Shown: positions 41,729 through 52,487, counted from the first letter of the stretch. The stretch: DNA of 64,000 nt from an uncultured Propionibacteriaceae bacterium (GCA_937965785.1 CALCKT010000069.1:1-64000), one strand, 5' to 3'. Made by a program: numbers and translations. Notes: generated by a model from the sequence alone, not told the origin.

Positions 41729-42979
41729 ATGGCAAACAATACTTATCTCTTCTCCGGGCAGGGAGCCCAATACCCTGGGATGGGGAAAGAGCTGTGTCTC
41801 GACTCCCAGGTCGCGGCCCGCACCTTCGAGGAGGCGAGCGATGCGCTCGGCCTCGACATGCGTGCCCTGTGCTTCGACTCCAGCAACGCCGAGTTGGCGC
41901 TGACCGCCAACACTCAACCGGCGATCCTGACGCTCAGCATCGCCCAGTTCCGGACGATCGCGGAACGCGAGGTCATCCTGCCTGACGTTCTCGCTGGCCA
42001 TTCGCTCGGCGAGATCAGTGCGCTGTGCGCGGCGGGCGCCATCGATTTCGCGGACGCCGTGCGCATCGCTCGGCTTCGGGGAACCCTCATGCAGCAGGCA
42101 GTTCCGCAGGGTGAGGGTCTCATGGTGGCCTTGCAAACGCGCGACCACCCCGCCGTCAAGCAGATGTGCGAGGAGATTGCCATGGAGACAGGCGAGGTCA
42201 TCTCCATCTCGAACTACAACTCCAACACCCAGGTCGTCATCGCCGGCGCGAAGGCGTCCGTGTTGCGCCTCCAGGAGGTAGCCACCCAGCGCGACTGGCG
42301 AGCGGTCGTCCTAAATGTCTCGGTGCCCTTCCACTGCGCCCTCATGGAGCCGGTCGTCGAACCGCTCCGTGCGGCTCTCAACGACATCACGTTGCATCCC
42401 CTCCAGGTTCCAGTGCTCTCCAATGTCACCGCCGAGCCGTACAAATCCTTTGAGCAGATCACCGACCTGCTTCCCCGCCAAGTGGTCGAACCGGTCCGGT
42501 GGGTGGACATCATGACCTGGCTGCGGATGCACAACACCGTCTACGGCGTTGAGGTGGGCCCCGGGGAGGTCCTGACCAAGCTCATGCGGCACACCTACGG
42601 AATCGTCAAGATCTTCCCCTACGACCGGCCTGAGGGGGTCGCCGGGCTACGTCGTATGGTGCGTCGCACCACGATCCCCTTTGTCGCGCGCGCTCTCGGG
42701 GTCGCCGCCGCGACGCGCAACAACAACAGTGACAACGAAGCCTATGGCCGTGGCGTCGCCCGCCCCTATCAGGAGATGCGGAAGCTCAGCGCCACCATCC
42801 TTCGGGAGGAACGCGACGCCACTCCTGACGAGATGCGTCATGGCCTCAAACTGCTCACGGGAATCCTGACGACGAAGAAGGTTCCCGTCGAAGAGCAGGC
42901 GGACCGCATTCGACAGCTCTTCCATGACAGTGCCACTCAGGGCGAGTTCGCCGACTTCGACTACGCCTCGCTGCGGTAG
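41729..42979 (+). CDS. Stand-alone (trans-acting) malonyl-type acyltransferase
   Basis: A 416-residue FabD-like acyltransferase: FSGQGAQYPGMG at the N-terminus, nucleophile Ser92 in GHSLGE, His202 in PFHCAL, and GPGEVL near residue 275. The two downstream synthases have no AT domain, so this enzyme should load malonyl units onto their ACPs in trans. Residues after about 315 form a helical extension not found in FabD, whose end (TTKKVPVEEQADRIRQLF) resembles the end of the dead AT homologue at 52.5 kb. First gene of the operon; the ATG lacks a close ribosome site, although AAGGAGGAG lies about 24 bases upstream. Confidence 0.88.
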   Translation: MANNTYLFSGQGAQYPGMGKELCLDSQVAARTFEEASDALGLDMRALCFDSSNAELALTANTQPAILTLSIAQFRTIAEREVILPDVLAGHSLGEISALCAAGAIDFADAVRIARLRGTLMQQAVPQGEGLMVALQTRDHPAVKQMCEEIAMETGEVISISNYNSNTQVVIAGAKASVLRLQEVATQRDWRAVVLNVSVPFHCALMEPVVEPLRAALNDITLHPLQVPVLSNVTAEPYKSFEQITDLLPRQVVEPVRWVDIMTWLRMHNTVYGVEVGPGEVLTKLMRHTYGIVKIFPYDRPEGVAGLRRMVRRTTIPFVARALGVAAATRNNNSDNEAYGRGVARPYQEMRKLSATILREERDATPDEMRHGLKLLTGILTTKKVPVEEQADRIRQLFHDSATQGEFADFDYASLR

Positions 42980-42987
42980 GGGCCAGG

Positions 42988-45900
42988 ATGTTAAATGTCA
43001 AGGCGCTCGAAGCGCTTCTCGTCGACGATGCTCCTCAGACCCCAGCGGAGACGACGAACCGCGGTGCGACCGAGTCCGACATCGCAGTGGTGGGGATGTC
43101 GGCGCGCATCGGCGAGGCGGAGTCCGCCGAGGCCTTCTGGCAGGCCCTCAGAGCCGGACGCGACATGGTACGAGAGTTCCCCGAGGAACGTCGTGACGAC
43201 GCCAATCAGCTTCGTCTGGAGGCTGGGAGACTCCCCTTGAGTACCTCGCTCCTTGAACTCGGCTACCTCGACAGGGTTGACCAGTTCGATCCAGAGCGCT
43301 TCGGCATCGCCCCGCGTGAGGCGGAGCTCATGGACCCCGCCCAGCGCCTCTTCCTCACCGTTGCGATGAATGCACTTGAGGATGCGGGCTACGGCGGAAC
43401 CTCGCTCGCGGGCACCCGTGCGGGGGTCTACGTCGGGTCGTACGGCATCGACGGCAGCTACCTGCCCGATGTCGACACGCTCAAACCCGCTAGTGCGGGT
43501 GTCGCCCTCGCAGGGAAGGTCAACTCCATCATCGCTTCACGGCTGAGCTATTGGCTCAACCTGCGCGGCCCCGCCGTAATGGTGGACACCGCGTGCTCGT
43601 CGTCGCTCGCAGCCACCATCCTGGCTTGCCGGGAGCTTCGCTCGCGGACTGTCGATCTCGCCGTGGTCGGCGGGTTGAGGCTTGGCCTGGTGCCTCCTGA
43701 GGCGGGTCCCCATCCGCTGGGTGTCGCCGCTGCCGGAGGGCGCACTTTCAGTTTCGACGCTCGTGCGGATGGCACCGGTGGTGGCGAGGGGGTCGTCGCC
43801 CTAGTTCTGAAGCGCGCCCGTCAGGCCCTTGACGACGGTGACCACATCCACGGCATCATCCGCGGGGTTGCCATGAACCAGGACGGCGCCTCCAACGGTC
43901 TCACGGCTCCCAACGCCGGCTCCCAGGCCGCGCTCATCCGCGAGGCGTGGCGCGACGCTGGCGTGAGCCCCGAGAGCGTGAGCTACGTCGAAGCGCACGG
44001 CACTGCAACCCCTCTGGGTGACCCTGCCGAAATCGCTGGCCTGACGGAGGCATTCTCCGCCTACGAGACCCGGCCACAGGCTTGCGGCATCGGCTCCGTC
44101 AAGAGCAACGTCGGCCATCTCGACGCGGCGGCCGGAATCGTTGGGCTGCTCAAGGTGCTGCTCATGATGAAACACAGGCAGATCCCGCCATCAATCCATT
44201 TCACCTCGCCGAACCCCGAGATCAACTTCAGTCAGTCTCCCGTCTATGTCAATGACCGCCTCACCGCGTGGGAAGGTCCGAGTCCCCTTCGGGCTGGTGT
44301 CAGCTCGTTCGGGATCAGTGGCACCAACTGCCATGTGGTCGTCGAGGAACCCCCTGCTGTGAAGGCGACCGACAGCTCGGCCGAAGCTCACCTGCTTGCC
44401 CTTGGAACTTGGAGCCGCGACTCGCTGATCGCCGCCGTTGACTCTCTGCGCGCCGTGCTCGTCGAGGACACCGGAGTCAACCTCGCCGACGCTGCCTACA
44501 CGTGTGCGGTGGGACGTGGTCACGGCGAGCACCGAGTGGCGTTCTGCTTCCGCGACCGGGACGAGTTGCTCGCTGCGATGTCCGCCATGGTCGAGGCACC
44601 CCAGGACTTCGCCAATGCCCGATGGCACCGCGTTGTCAATGATCCTGACGGCTCCGGTCACCTTTCCATCCGGGACAAGGAGGACCTGACACGCCAGGCG
44701 AGAGACCTCACTCACGACCTATCCGGGGCCAACCGGCGTGCCACCTTGGAACGCTTGGCTGACCTCTACCTGGCCGGCGCGGACTTGCCCTGGGCCCACC
44801 TGTACCCAGGTCAGGACCGCCGCAGGATCCCCTTGCCTCCCTTGGATGACACGGCTCGACGGGTGTGGCGGGAGGCTGGCCGGCCTGGCCTGGCTTCGCA
44901 GACCGAGCGTCTCCACCCGCTGGTTCATCGGCACGTGATTGATGAGCGGGACTTCGACATCTATGAGTCCGTGCTCGAGGCCGAGGGCTGCTTCGAACTG
45001 GGCAATCACATCATCAACGACACCTACGTCCTGGTGGGGACGGCCTTTATCGAGATGGCTCGATTCGTCACCGAGCGTTCCCTTGGCGGTAGCGTCACAT
45101 TCTCGAACTTCCACTACCGACAGCCGCTCAGCACCCGGGGCGACGAGGCCCGTCTTGTCCGGTGCGTGGCCACGAGGACTCCGAGTGGTGTGAGCTGTGA
45201 GTTCCGCAGCCGTCCGCTCGACGGCGAGGGCTGGACGGAACACTGCCGCGTCGACGCCGCTCTGCTCCACGCCGACCCCGCTGAGCCCGTCGACATCCGT
45301 CACCTCGTGGCCTCGTGGCCGGTCATGCAGAACCTCACCGCCAAGGACACCTATGAGTCCTTCGTCAGCATCCGCAGTGAGCTTTGGCGTTCCCCCCGGG
45401 CCATCTACTTCGGACCCGAGGGCGAGACCCTCATGTACTACCGAGTAAGTGCCGAGACGGCTGCGGTAAAAGCCGAGTACAGCTTGTTTCCGCCACTCGT
45501 CGACTCTGGTGTCAACATCGGCATGGTGCGGGAGGATGACAACCTTTACCTCCCCCTGGCGTTCGAACGGGCGCGATTCTTCCGGCCGCTGCCGGACGAG
45601 GGCTACTGGGTGTGCCGACCCACTGCCACCGAGGGGGAACAAGTGCGGGAGTTCGATGTCCTGTGCACCGACACCAGTGGCCAGGTCGTCGCGGCTTTCG
45701 AGCGATACGCCATCTCTCGCGTCAACGCCCCAGAGGAGTTCCTGCGTGATGTTGAACACGACTGTGTCCATGAGATCGCGTGGATCAGCGTCGATGAGCT
45801 GCTGGGTGCTCCCGCACCAGCTGGCAAGAGCCTCGTCGTCGCGAGCCATCCTGCGGACCGTGAACGCGCGGAGGCCGTGGTCTCTGCATCCCGGGGACAC

Positions 45901-47670
45901 CTCGCGATGCTGTGCAGCCCCGATGAGTTTGGTGAGTCCAGTATGCGGCGTCTCGTCTACCAGGTTGGACTCGAGGAGATCGTCCAGGTCATCCACCTCA
46001 TACCCGCCACCCCGGGTCTTGGCCTCCCGGCGGCCGAACTGGAGTACGAGGCCGAGCGGGCTCTGCGCCCGTTGGGCAGCCTCGTGAAGACTCTCGCGAA
46101 GTCCGGCATCCACCATCGGATCGACTACCTGGTGGTCACCCGGAGATCGCAGGCGATTGAGCCGGGGGAGCCGGGCAACGCCTACGGGAGAGCCGCCACC
46201 GCGATGGCACTCTCGCTGGCGGAGGAGTACTCCAACATCAACATCCGGATCCTCGACGCTGACGAGCACACCACCGGCGAGCAGATATTTGCCGCGGCTG
46301 GCGGAGACTCCCGGTGCCGAGTCAGCGCGCTGCGCGCCGGCCACCGCCTGGAGCCGTCGATGGTGCCCTGTGCTCAGTCCGCCCGGGAACGCTACTCCCC
46401 GGAGCCGATTGCGGGCGACGATGTCGTGCTCATCAGCGGTAGCGGCGGGATGGCCCTCGCCTTCGCCGAGGCCCTCACACGAACGCACGATGGGCTGCGG
46501 GTGGCGCTCATCAACCGTCACGTGGACGATCATGACGTGACCGCGCCCCTCGATGTGAAGGCTCGCCGCATCCTCAGTCGCGTTGACGCCCTCCGCGCCG
46601 CGGGGGCCTCCGTGTCGCTCTGGCGCGCCGATGTCACAGACGCGGTCGCCCTCGACTCGGCGATCTCGTCGATCCGTGAACATTACGGGCGCATCGACGC
46701 GGTGATCCACACCGCCGGGCTCCCGGGTGACGGGTTCCTGCTGACCAAGCCCTGGGAGGAGGTTGCGCGTGTCCTCGCCCCCAAAGTCATCGGCACCCAG
46801 CTGCTCACCCGGGCCACGATGGCCGACGACCTCAAGGTCTTCGCCATGTGCTCGTCCATGACGGGCGTGTTTGGCTCCGCAGGGCAGAGCGACTATGCCG
46901 CCGCCAACGCCTTCCTGGACGGATTCGCCACCGAGCTGCGCTCCGCCGGGATCCGAGCCGTGTCGCTCGACTGGACTGGCTGGTCCGAATCCGGCATGGC
47001 GGCTGCGCATGGAGTCGAATCCGCCGACTGCTTCGTGCAGTTCGTCGACGACGCTGAGGGAGCCGAGCTCCTTTCCCAAGGACTCAGGTCGAGCGCACCT
47101 CAGATCCTTCTCGGCCGGTTCATCCCCGAAGAGATCAGCACGCGAGTCGATGCCCTCTGCAGCGCGCTCGACATTCGAATGCTGCTCGAGAACGCTCCGA
47201 CCACATCCGCGAACGAGCGGCGGGCGTTCAGCTTCGACGACCTCATCGTTCATGGCTGCGGCAGTACTCCGCTCAACGAGACAGGGCAGAAGGTCGCACT
47301 CGCCTGGGCCGGTGCCCTTGGCTCCCGCGAGTTCGGGGTCCGTGACAAGTTCTTCGAAAGCGGAGGCAACTCCCTGTTGGCCTCCGCGCTCCAGGTGGAG
47401 CTGGATCGCGCTTTCCCGGGGATAGTCAACATCGCTGACATCTTCATCTACTCGACCATCGCGGAGCTGACTGAGTACATCACCGCGAGAACCCAGATTC
47501 CGCGTCCGAAAGACTCCGCTTTCACCCCCATGGATGCCGATGAGTCCGGTCTGTCCGAACTGCTCGACCGCTTCCTCAAAGGGGATGTCGGCATCGAAGA
47601 CATCGTAAACGAACAGCAAGAACCACCCGCCACTGTGCCGACTAACGCTGCACCCGAAGGAATGAACTGA
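42988..47670 (+). CDS. Polyketide synthase KS-DH-KR-ACP (AT-less)
   Basis: A 1560-residue synthase. KS about 28-455 with intact Cys203, His337 and His377; linker 455-640; DH about 640-930 with His674 and Asp839, though the usual HxxxGxxxxP is changed to H-I-I-N-D-T-Y-V-L-V-G-T; KR about 1140-1385 with Tyr1303 but a poor cofactor motif (ISGSGGMAL); ACP about 1425-1500 with Ser1462 in GGNSL; C-terminal docking segment (LSELLDRFLKGDVGIEDIV). No AT between KS and DH, so a trans AT is needed. Starts 8 bases after the AT gene stop; its stop overlaps the start of the next synthase by one base. Confidence 0.92.
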   Translation: MLNVKALEALLVDDAPQTPAETTNRGATESDIAVVGMSARIGEAESAEAFWQALRAGRDMVREFPEERRDDANQLRLEAGRLPLSTSLLELGYLDRVDQFDPERFGIAPREAELMDPAQRLFLTVAMNALEDAGYGGTSLAGTRAGVYVGSYGIDGSYLPDVDTLKPASAGVALAGKVNSIIASRLSYWLNLRGPAVMVDTACSSSLAATILACRELRSRTVDLAVVGGLRLGLVPPEAGPHPLGVAAAGGRTFSFDARADGTGGGEGVVALVLKRARQALDDGDHIHGIIRGVAMNQDGASNGLTAPNAGSQAALIREAWRDAGVSPESVSYVEAHGTATPLGDPAEIAGLTEAFSAYETRPQACGIGSVKSNVGHLDAAAGIVGLLKVLLMMKHRQIPPSIHFTSPNPEINFSQSPVYVNDRLTAWEGPSPLRAGVSSFGISGTNCHVVVEEPPAVKATDSSAEAHLLALGTWSRDSLIAAVDSLRAVLVEDTGVNLADAAYTCAVGRGHGEHRVAFCFRDRDELLAAMSAMVEAPQDFANARWHRVVNDPDGSGHLSIRDKEDLTRQARDLTHDLSGANRRATLERLADLYLAGADLPWAHLYPGQDRRRIPLPPLDDTARRVWREAGRPGLASQTERLHPLVHRHVIDERDFDIYESVLEAEGCFELGNHIINDTYVLVGTAFIEMARFVTERSLGGSVTFSNFHYRQPLSTRGDEARLVRCVATRTPSGVSCEFRSRPLDGEGWTEHCRVDAALLHADPAEPVDIRHLVASWPVMQNLTAKDTYESFVSIRSELWRSPRAIYFGPEGETLMYYRVSAETAAVKAEYSLFPPLVDSGVNIGMVREDDNLYLPLAFERARFFRPLPDEGYWVCRPTATEGEQVREFDVLCTDTSGQVVAAFERYAISRVNAPEEFLRDVEHDCVHEIAWISVDELLGAPAPAGKSLVVASHPADRERAEAVVSASRGHLAMLCSPDEFGESSMRRLVYQVGLEEIVQVIHLIPATPGLGLPAAELEYEAERALRPLGSLVKTLAKSGIHHRIDYLVVTRRSQAIEPGEPGNAYGRAATAMALSLAEEYSNINIRILDADEHTTGEQIFAAAGGDSRCRVSALRAGHRLEPSMVPCAQSARERYSPEPIAGDDVVLISGSGGMALAFAEALTRTHDGLRVALINRHVDDHDVTAPLDVKARRILSRVDALRAAGASVSLWRADVTDAVALDSAISSIREHYGRIDAVIHTAGLPGDGFLLTKPWEEVARVLAPKVIGTQLLTRATMADDLKVFAMCSSMTGVFGSAGQSDYAAANAFLDGFATELRSAGIRAVSLDWTGWSESGMAAAHGVESADCFVQFVDDAEGAELLSQGLRSSAPQILLGRFIPEEISTRVDALCSALDIRMLLENAPTTSANERRAFSFDDLIVHGCGSTPLNETGQKVALAWAGALGSREFGVRDKFFESGGNSLLASALQVELDRAFPGIVNIADIFIYSTIAELTEYITARTQIPRPKDSAFTPMDADESGLSELLDRFLKGDVGIEDIVNEQQEPPATVPTNAAPEGMN

Positions 47671-50600
47671 TGAGCAACATCAAGAGGGTCATCCTGGAAC
47701 AACTCGCAAAGGGCAACCTCACGAAATCGGAATCCATGGAACTCTTGGGACTATTGACGCGCTCCGAAAGTCGCAAGCGTGAGGACATCGCGATTATCGG
47801 GATGGCTTGTGACCTGCCGATGTCGCCAAATGTGGAGGCCTTCTGGGACAATCTGATCAACAACCGCACATGCCTGGTAAACAAGCCGGCCAACCGCCTG
47901 CACCACGAGCAGGTGTTCAAGAATCCGTACTTCGCGGAGTTCGTCGGCCGTCCCGTGTTCACCCCCTCGGACGAGGATTTCGAGAGGTTCCTTGGCGGGT
48001 ATGTCTCTGATATCGACCAGTTCGACTACGAGTTCTTCAACATCACGGAGTCCGAGGCCGCATCGATCGATCCGCAGCAGCGGCTGATGCTGCAGCAGAT
48101 GTGGCGGGCCCTCGAGGACGCCGGCTACCCGGAGGATCAGATCACCGGGCGACGGATTGCGTCCTTCGTCGGCAGGGACGCCACGAACACCACGGATTAC
48201 CGGCGTATGGTCGAGCTTCCTGACGAGCATCTGTCCGGTGTGTGGGAGGGCATCCTCGCCAGCCGAATCAGCTACCTGTTCGATCTGCGCGGCCCCGCGT
48301 ACGTTGTGGACTCCGCCTGCTCCTCGGGCCTGTTGGCCATGCATCTCGCGGCCAATGCGCTCCGGTCTGGTGAGTGCGAGATGGCGCTGGCCGGTGGCGT
48401 GGCGATCTCCTGCGGCAATGTGGACGTCGAGGCCCCGGAGGATGACAGCGATCCTCGTTCCGGGCGGCCCGGCGATGTCGTCTCACGCGACTATCGCATC
48501 CACGCCTTCGACGGCAAGTCCTCCGGCTCAGTGTTCACCGAAGGCGTTGCGGTGCTCGTCCTCAAGACCCTCAGCGCAGCCGAGCGCGATGGCGACCACA
48601 TCTACGGAGTCCTCGCCGCTACTGCGCTCAACTCCGATGGCACCTCAAACGGGTTGACCGCCCCGAACCCCCGTGCCCAGGAAGAGCTCCTGGTCGCCGC
48701 TTGGAAAGCCGCCGGCGTCAACCCGGAACAGGTGGAGTATGTCGAGTGTCACGGCACTGGAACCCCGCTCGGTGACCCAATCGAGGTGCTCGGCCTCAAG
48801 AACGCTTTCGAACGCACGACCGATCGCAAGCAGTTCTGTGGCATTGGTTCCGTAAAGACGAACATCGGACACACGGTGGGGGCCTCCGGTATCGCCGGCG
48901 TCATCAAAGTGCTTCACGCCATGGAGAGGGACGTCATCCCGGCCAGCCTGTACTTCGATGAGCCGAACCCGCACATCGACTTCTCGGACTCCCCACTGTA
49001 CGTCACTGATCGGAACACTCCGTGGCCACGACGCGACACCCCCCGCTACGCGGGCGTCAGCTCCTTCGGGTTCAGCGGGACCAACGCCCACGTCGTCCTG
49101 CGCGACCACACCTCGGCCCGGCGCCCGGCACATGAGGTTCCCAAACCCCGGTTGTTCGTCCTGTCCGCGAAGTCACAAGCCGCCCTGGGGCGCTACGTCG
49201 ATCAATACCGCACCTATCTGGCTGGCGACGTCGGGGCGAGCCTCGAGGACATCTGCTTCACCGCAGCACGAGGTCGCGGCCACTACACCCATCGGCTCGC
49301 GATCGTCGCGGATACTGTCGACGAGTTGGCCAACCGCATTGCCGAGCAGAACATCGGCTCGATCACGCCCTCGAACGGTACAGTCCACATTGGCCACCAC
49401 CGCATCGTGCCGCAGCGAAAAACACACCGGGAACCCGGCGACGTCACCGAGGCCGAACTTGCCCGTCTCAGCAACCAGGCGCGAACGCTCGTCAGCGAAC
49501 TCGCCCACACCGATCCGAGCCGCGAGCAGCTCAGCTTGTTGGCTGCTCTCTACGTCCGCGGTGCCGGCATCGACTTCGCCCAGCTGTTCGCCACAGGACA
49601 CCGCGTCTGCTTGCCCACCTACCCATTCGAGCCCAGCCCCTGCTGGGGCCGCCCTCGCGTCTCGCACGTTGCCGACACCGTGCCGGCCGACGACTGGGGC
49701 GAGCTGCCGCACCCGCTCGTCGATCGCTGCCTCGTGACCTCGCTCGACCTCGGAATCTACGAGGCCAGGTTGTCGCCGAAGACGCACTGGCCGGTGGCAG
49801 ACCACGTTCTCATGGACACGTTCGTCGTGGCGGGAACGGTGCAGCTTGAGATGATCACGGAGGCGCTGCGGCACCATTACGGGACGGCGGGGATCACCGT
49901 TGCTGACATGAACTACATCACGCCGGTGCTGGCCAGCCCCGACCGGGATGTGATCGTCCACATTCGGATCAGCCGGGACGGCGAGCGGGACCAGGTCGAG
50001 GTCGTCAGTCGCCTCGACGACGAGGGCGCCCAGTGGGTGCTCAACGCCCGCGGCCACGTGACCCCTCAGACCGGTCCAGAGCCGGCTCCCGAACCCACCT
50101 TGGCGCAACTGGCCGCCGACCCCGACCTCGAGAGGATCCCTGCCGAGGGGATCCCGAACTTCGGGCCGGGCTGGCAGCACACCGCCCTCGGCTATCGCTC
50201 CATCAGCGACCCGGACGTCACCTACAGCGTCATGGACTTCGGTGGCGACGCCACTCGTGAGGATCTCGGCCAGTACTGGCTCCATCCGGGCATGCTGGAC
50301 TGCGCCTTCAGCCACATCCAGATCCTCGTGTTCATGGCCCCGAACTTCTTCCTGCCCCTGGGATATGAGGGCTTGGAGCTGCGCGGGCGCCTGAGCCGGC
50401 GCTTCTACGCCCGTTCCCGCCGTGTCCACGCCAATGACGACGTCATGGTCTTCGAGATCACGCTCGTCAACGAGGATGGCACCGTCATCGGTCGGGTCGA
50501 GCGCTACTCCATGAAACGGGTGCCAAAGTTCAACGAGTTCACTTCCTCTTCGTTCTATGGGCTGCAGTGGCACGAGACAACCGAGCCCGGTGCCCGGAAG

Positions 50601-52487
50601 CCCTGGCAGCGCCCAATTCTGCTGGTCTCCAGCGCCGAGGTGGATTCGTCCCCATGGCAGCGAGAGCTGGCCACCTGCGCGCCGGCCGTCCACGAGATCA
50701 TCCTCGGTGAAGAGAACCACGTGCTCGCCCCGAACAGGGTCATGGCTTCCGTTGACGACTCGTCGATCGAATGGGCAGTCCGGCAACTGCCCACGGATCA
50801 GTTCGACGCGGCCGTCGTCGTGACCGGCTGGAATCCCGATCGCGCCGCCTGGGACGATGCCGACCTCGACCGTGGAATCAGTCAGGGTGTCGACGGCCTG
50901 GTCCACCTGACCAAGCTGCTCCAGACAAGGGCCAAAGGCGGGCTCGACCTCGTCGTGGTCGCGGACCACGCCCACCAGATCGATGGCGACGAGCCGTTCA
51001 TCGATGCCTCCCACACTGCGCTGCTCGCCATGACAAAGTCCCTCAAACACGAGTGTGTCACCTTCTGTCACAAGGCCATCGACACCGATGGGCGTACCGA
51101 GATCGCCACGCTTGTGAACGAGGCCCTCAGCGCAGGGACTGGCCCGACCCTGGTGGGCTACCGGCGTGGCGTCCGTTATCAACCCGTCCTCGTCGAGTCG
51201 ACGTCTCAGGACTTCCCGTCCGTGAGCAAGGCCGGTGACGCCAGTGGTATCTACCTGGTCACCGGCGGAGCTGGGGCTCTTGGGTCAGCCACAGGCATGG
51301 CCCTGGCCCAGTCCAAAGCGCCTGTGTGCCTAGTCAGCCGCCGTCCTCTGCCCGATCGTTCCCAGTGGGAAGCTCTGGCCTGCGTCGACGACAGGACCGG
51401 ACGCATCGTCCGCAACCTGCTTGAGATCCAGGCCGCTGGGGCCCCACTTGAATTGGCGTGTGCGGATGTAACGGATGAGGCCCAGATGTCCCAGCTCATT
51501 GGCCGCCTGCGCGCCACCTACGGTCGGATCCGCGGGGTTGTCCACTGTGCCGGCACCGCAGGGGACGGGTTCCTGTTCTCCAAAGATCTGGAGACCTTCC
51601 ACCAGGTGCTGGATCCGAAGGCGGCGGGGCTTCGGAACCTCTATCGCATCCTCGGCGATGAGCCCGACCTTTACCTCAGCTTCTCCTCCATGACGTCGCT
51701 GCTGGGCGGCGCCGGCCAGTCTGACTACACGGCGGCCAACAGCTTCCTTGATGGATTCACGACGGAGTTGCGCCGGCGCGGCATCAAAGCCCGGGTCATC
51801 AACTGGCCGGGCTGGAGCGAAATCGGCATGGCTGTCGATCACGGCGTCGACGACTCGCGCGCCCCGTTCGAGTCGCTGTCCACCCACTCGGCGCTCAACG
51901 TCGTCAACGAGGCCATGATGTTCCGGGACATCACCCACGTGATTCCCTCGAACCTCAACGCGCAGGTCTTCGCGGCCATTGAGCCTGGCTACTTCTGTTT
52001 CGCCAACTCTGACGCGATCAACCGCCGACTCGCCCGTGAGTCCGCCCGACTGGAGCGGGAAACCGCCGTCCAGGACCATGGTGCCGCTCCTGTTGCCATC
52101 GATCCCAACGACGTGGCAATCCTCGGCAAACCCGACTCTGAACTCGACGATGTCGAGCGGACCGTGGCCTGCGTCTACGCCGTGGTCATCGGGATCTCCG
52201 AGATCGACATCTACGACACGTTCACCGCGCTCGGAGGCAACTCGATCATGGCTACGGAGATGATGAAGGTGCTCAACGGTCACTTCGACGACGTGCTCAG
52301 CATCTCGGACATCTTCACCTACGCGACTCCCGCCGAGATGGCGGCGCACATCTCCGAGGTCCTAGGGATCGGCTCCGTCGTCGAGGAGGAGATGCCGGCC
52401 CAGGGCTCCTACAACGAGTTGATCGGCCAACTTGAGTCCGGAGAGATCGACGCAGATTCCCTACTGGCCTACATCGGTCAGAACTGA
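47670..52487 (+). CDS. Polyketide synthase KS-DH-KR-ACP (AT-less), second module
   Basis: A 1605-residue synthase. An N-terminal docking helix (LAKGNLTKSESMELLGLL, about 12-30), KS about 38-470 with Cys217, His361 and His401, DH about 680-960 with His712 and Asp877 (motif H-V-L-M-D-T-F-V-V-A-G-T, again lacking the usual Gly and Pro), KR about 1190-1440 with an intact TGGAGALG and Tyr1353, ACP about 1490-1560 with Ser1525 in GGNSI, and a C-terminal docking segment (ELIGQLESGEIDADSLLAYI). Domain order matches the preceding synthase, so the two probably perform successive extension, reduction and dehydration steps. No ER, MT or TE domain. Confidence 0.92.
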   Translation: MSNIKRVILEQLAKGNLTKSESMELLGLLTRSESRKREDIAIIGMACDLPMSPNVEAFWDNLINNRTCLVNKPANRLHHEQVFKNPYFAEFVGRPVFTPSDEDFERFLGGYVSDIDQFDYEFFNITESEAASIDPQQRLMLQQMWRALEDAGYPEDQITGRRIASFVGRDATNTTDYRRMVELPDEHLSGVWEGILASRISYLFDLRGPAYVVDSACSSGLLAMHLAANALRSGECEMALAGGVAISCGNVDVEAPEDDSDPRSGRPGDVVSRDYRIHAFDGKSSGSVFTEGVAVLVLKTLSAAERDGDHIYGVLAATALNSDGTSNGLTAPNPRAQEELLVAAWKAAGVNPEQVEYVECHGTGTPLGDPIEVLGLKNAFERTTDRKQFCGIGSVKTNIGHTVGASGIAGVIKVLHAMERDVIPASLYFDEPNPHIDFSDSPLYVTDRNTPWPRRDTPRYAGVSSFGFSGTNAHVVLRDHTSARRPAHEVPKPRLFVLSAKSQAALGRYVDQYRTYLAGDVGASLEDICFTAARGRGHYTHRLAIVADTVDELANRIAEQNIGSITPSNGTVHIGHHRIVPQRKTHREPGDVTEAELARLSNQARTLVSELAHTDPSREQLSLLAALYVRGAGIDFAQLFATGHRVCLPTYPFEPSPCWGRPRVSHVADTVPADDWGELPHPLVDRCLVTSLDLGIYEARLSPKTHWPVADHVLMDTFVVAGTVQLEMITEALRHHYGTAGITVADMNYITPVLASPDRDVIVHIRISRDGERDQVEVVSRLDDEGAQWVLNARGHVTPQTGPEPAPEPTLAQLAADPDLERIPAEGIPNFGPGWQHTALGYRSISDPDVTYSVMDFGGDATREDLGQYWLHPGMLDCAFSHIQILVFMAPNFFLPLGYEGLELRGRLSRRFYARSRRVHANDDVMVFEITLVNEDGTVIGRVERYSMKRVPKFNEFTSSSFYGLQWHETTEPGARKPWQRPILLVSSAEVDSSPWQRELATCAPAVHEIILGEENHVLAPNRVMASVDDSSIEWAVRQLPTDQFDAAVVVTGWNPDRAAWDDADLDRGISQGVDGLVHLTKLLQTRAKGGLDLVVVADHAHQIDGDEPFIDASHTALLAMTKSLKHECVTFCHKAIDTDGRTEIATLVNEALSAGTGPTLVGYRRGVRYQPVLVESTSQDFPSVSKAGDASGIYLVTGGAGALGSATGMALAQSKAPVCLVSRRPLPDRSQWEALACVDDRTGRIVRNLLEIQAAGAPLELACADVTDEAQMSQLIGRLRATYGRIRGVVHCAGTAGDGFLFSKDLETFHQVLDPKAAGLRNLYRILGDEPDLYLSFSSMTSLLGGAGQSDYTAANSFLDGFTTELRRRGIKARVINWPGWSEIGMAVDHGVDDSRAPFESLSTHSALNVVNEAMMFRDITHVIPSNLNAQVFAAIEPGYFCFANSDAINRRLARESARLERETAVQDHGAAPVAIDPNDVAILGKPDSELDDVERTVACVYAVVIGISEIDIYDTFTALGGNSIMATEMMKVLNGHFDDVLSISDIFTYATPAEMAAHISEVLGIGSVVEEEMPAQGSYNELIGQLESGEIDADSLLAYIGQN

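Noticed and set aside
41487..41903. 138-codon frame overlapping the AT start
   Set aside because: Arg/Ser-rich, spans the MerR-type promoter and runs into the AT gene in another frame.
44719..47619. 966-codon open frame antisense to the first synthase
   Set aside because: Product of high G/C codon bias opposite a clear KS-DH-KR-ACP gene; no domains recognised and no ribosome site.
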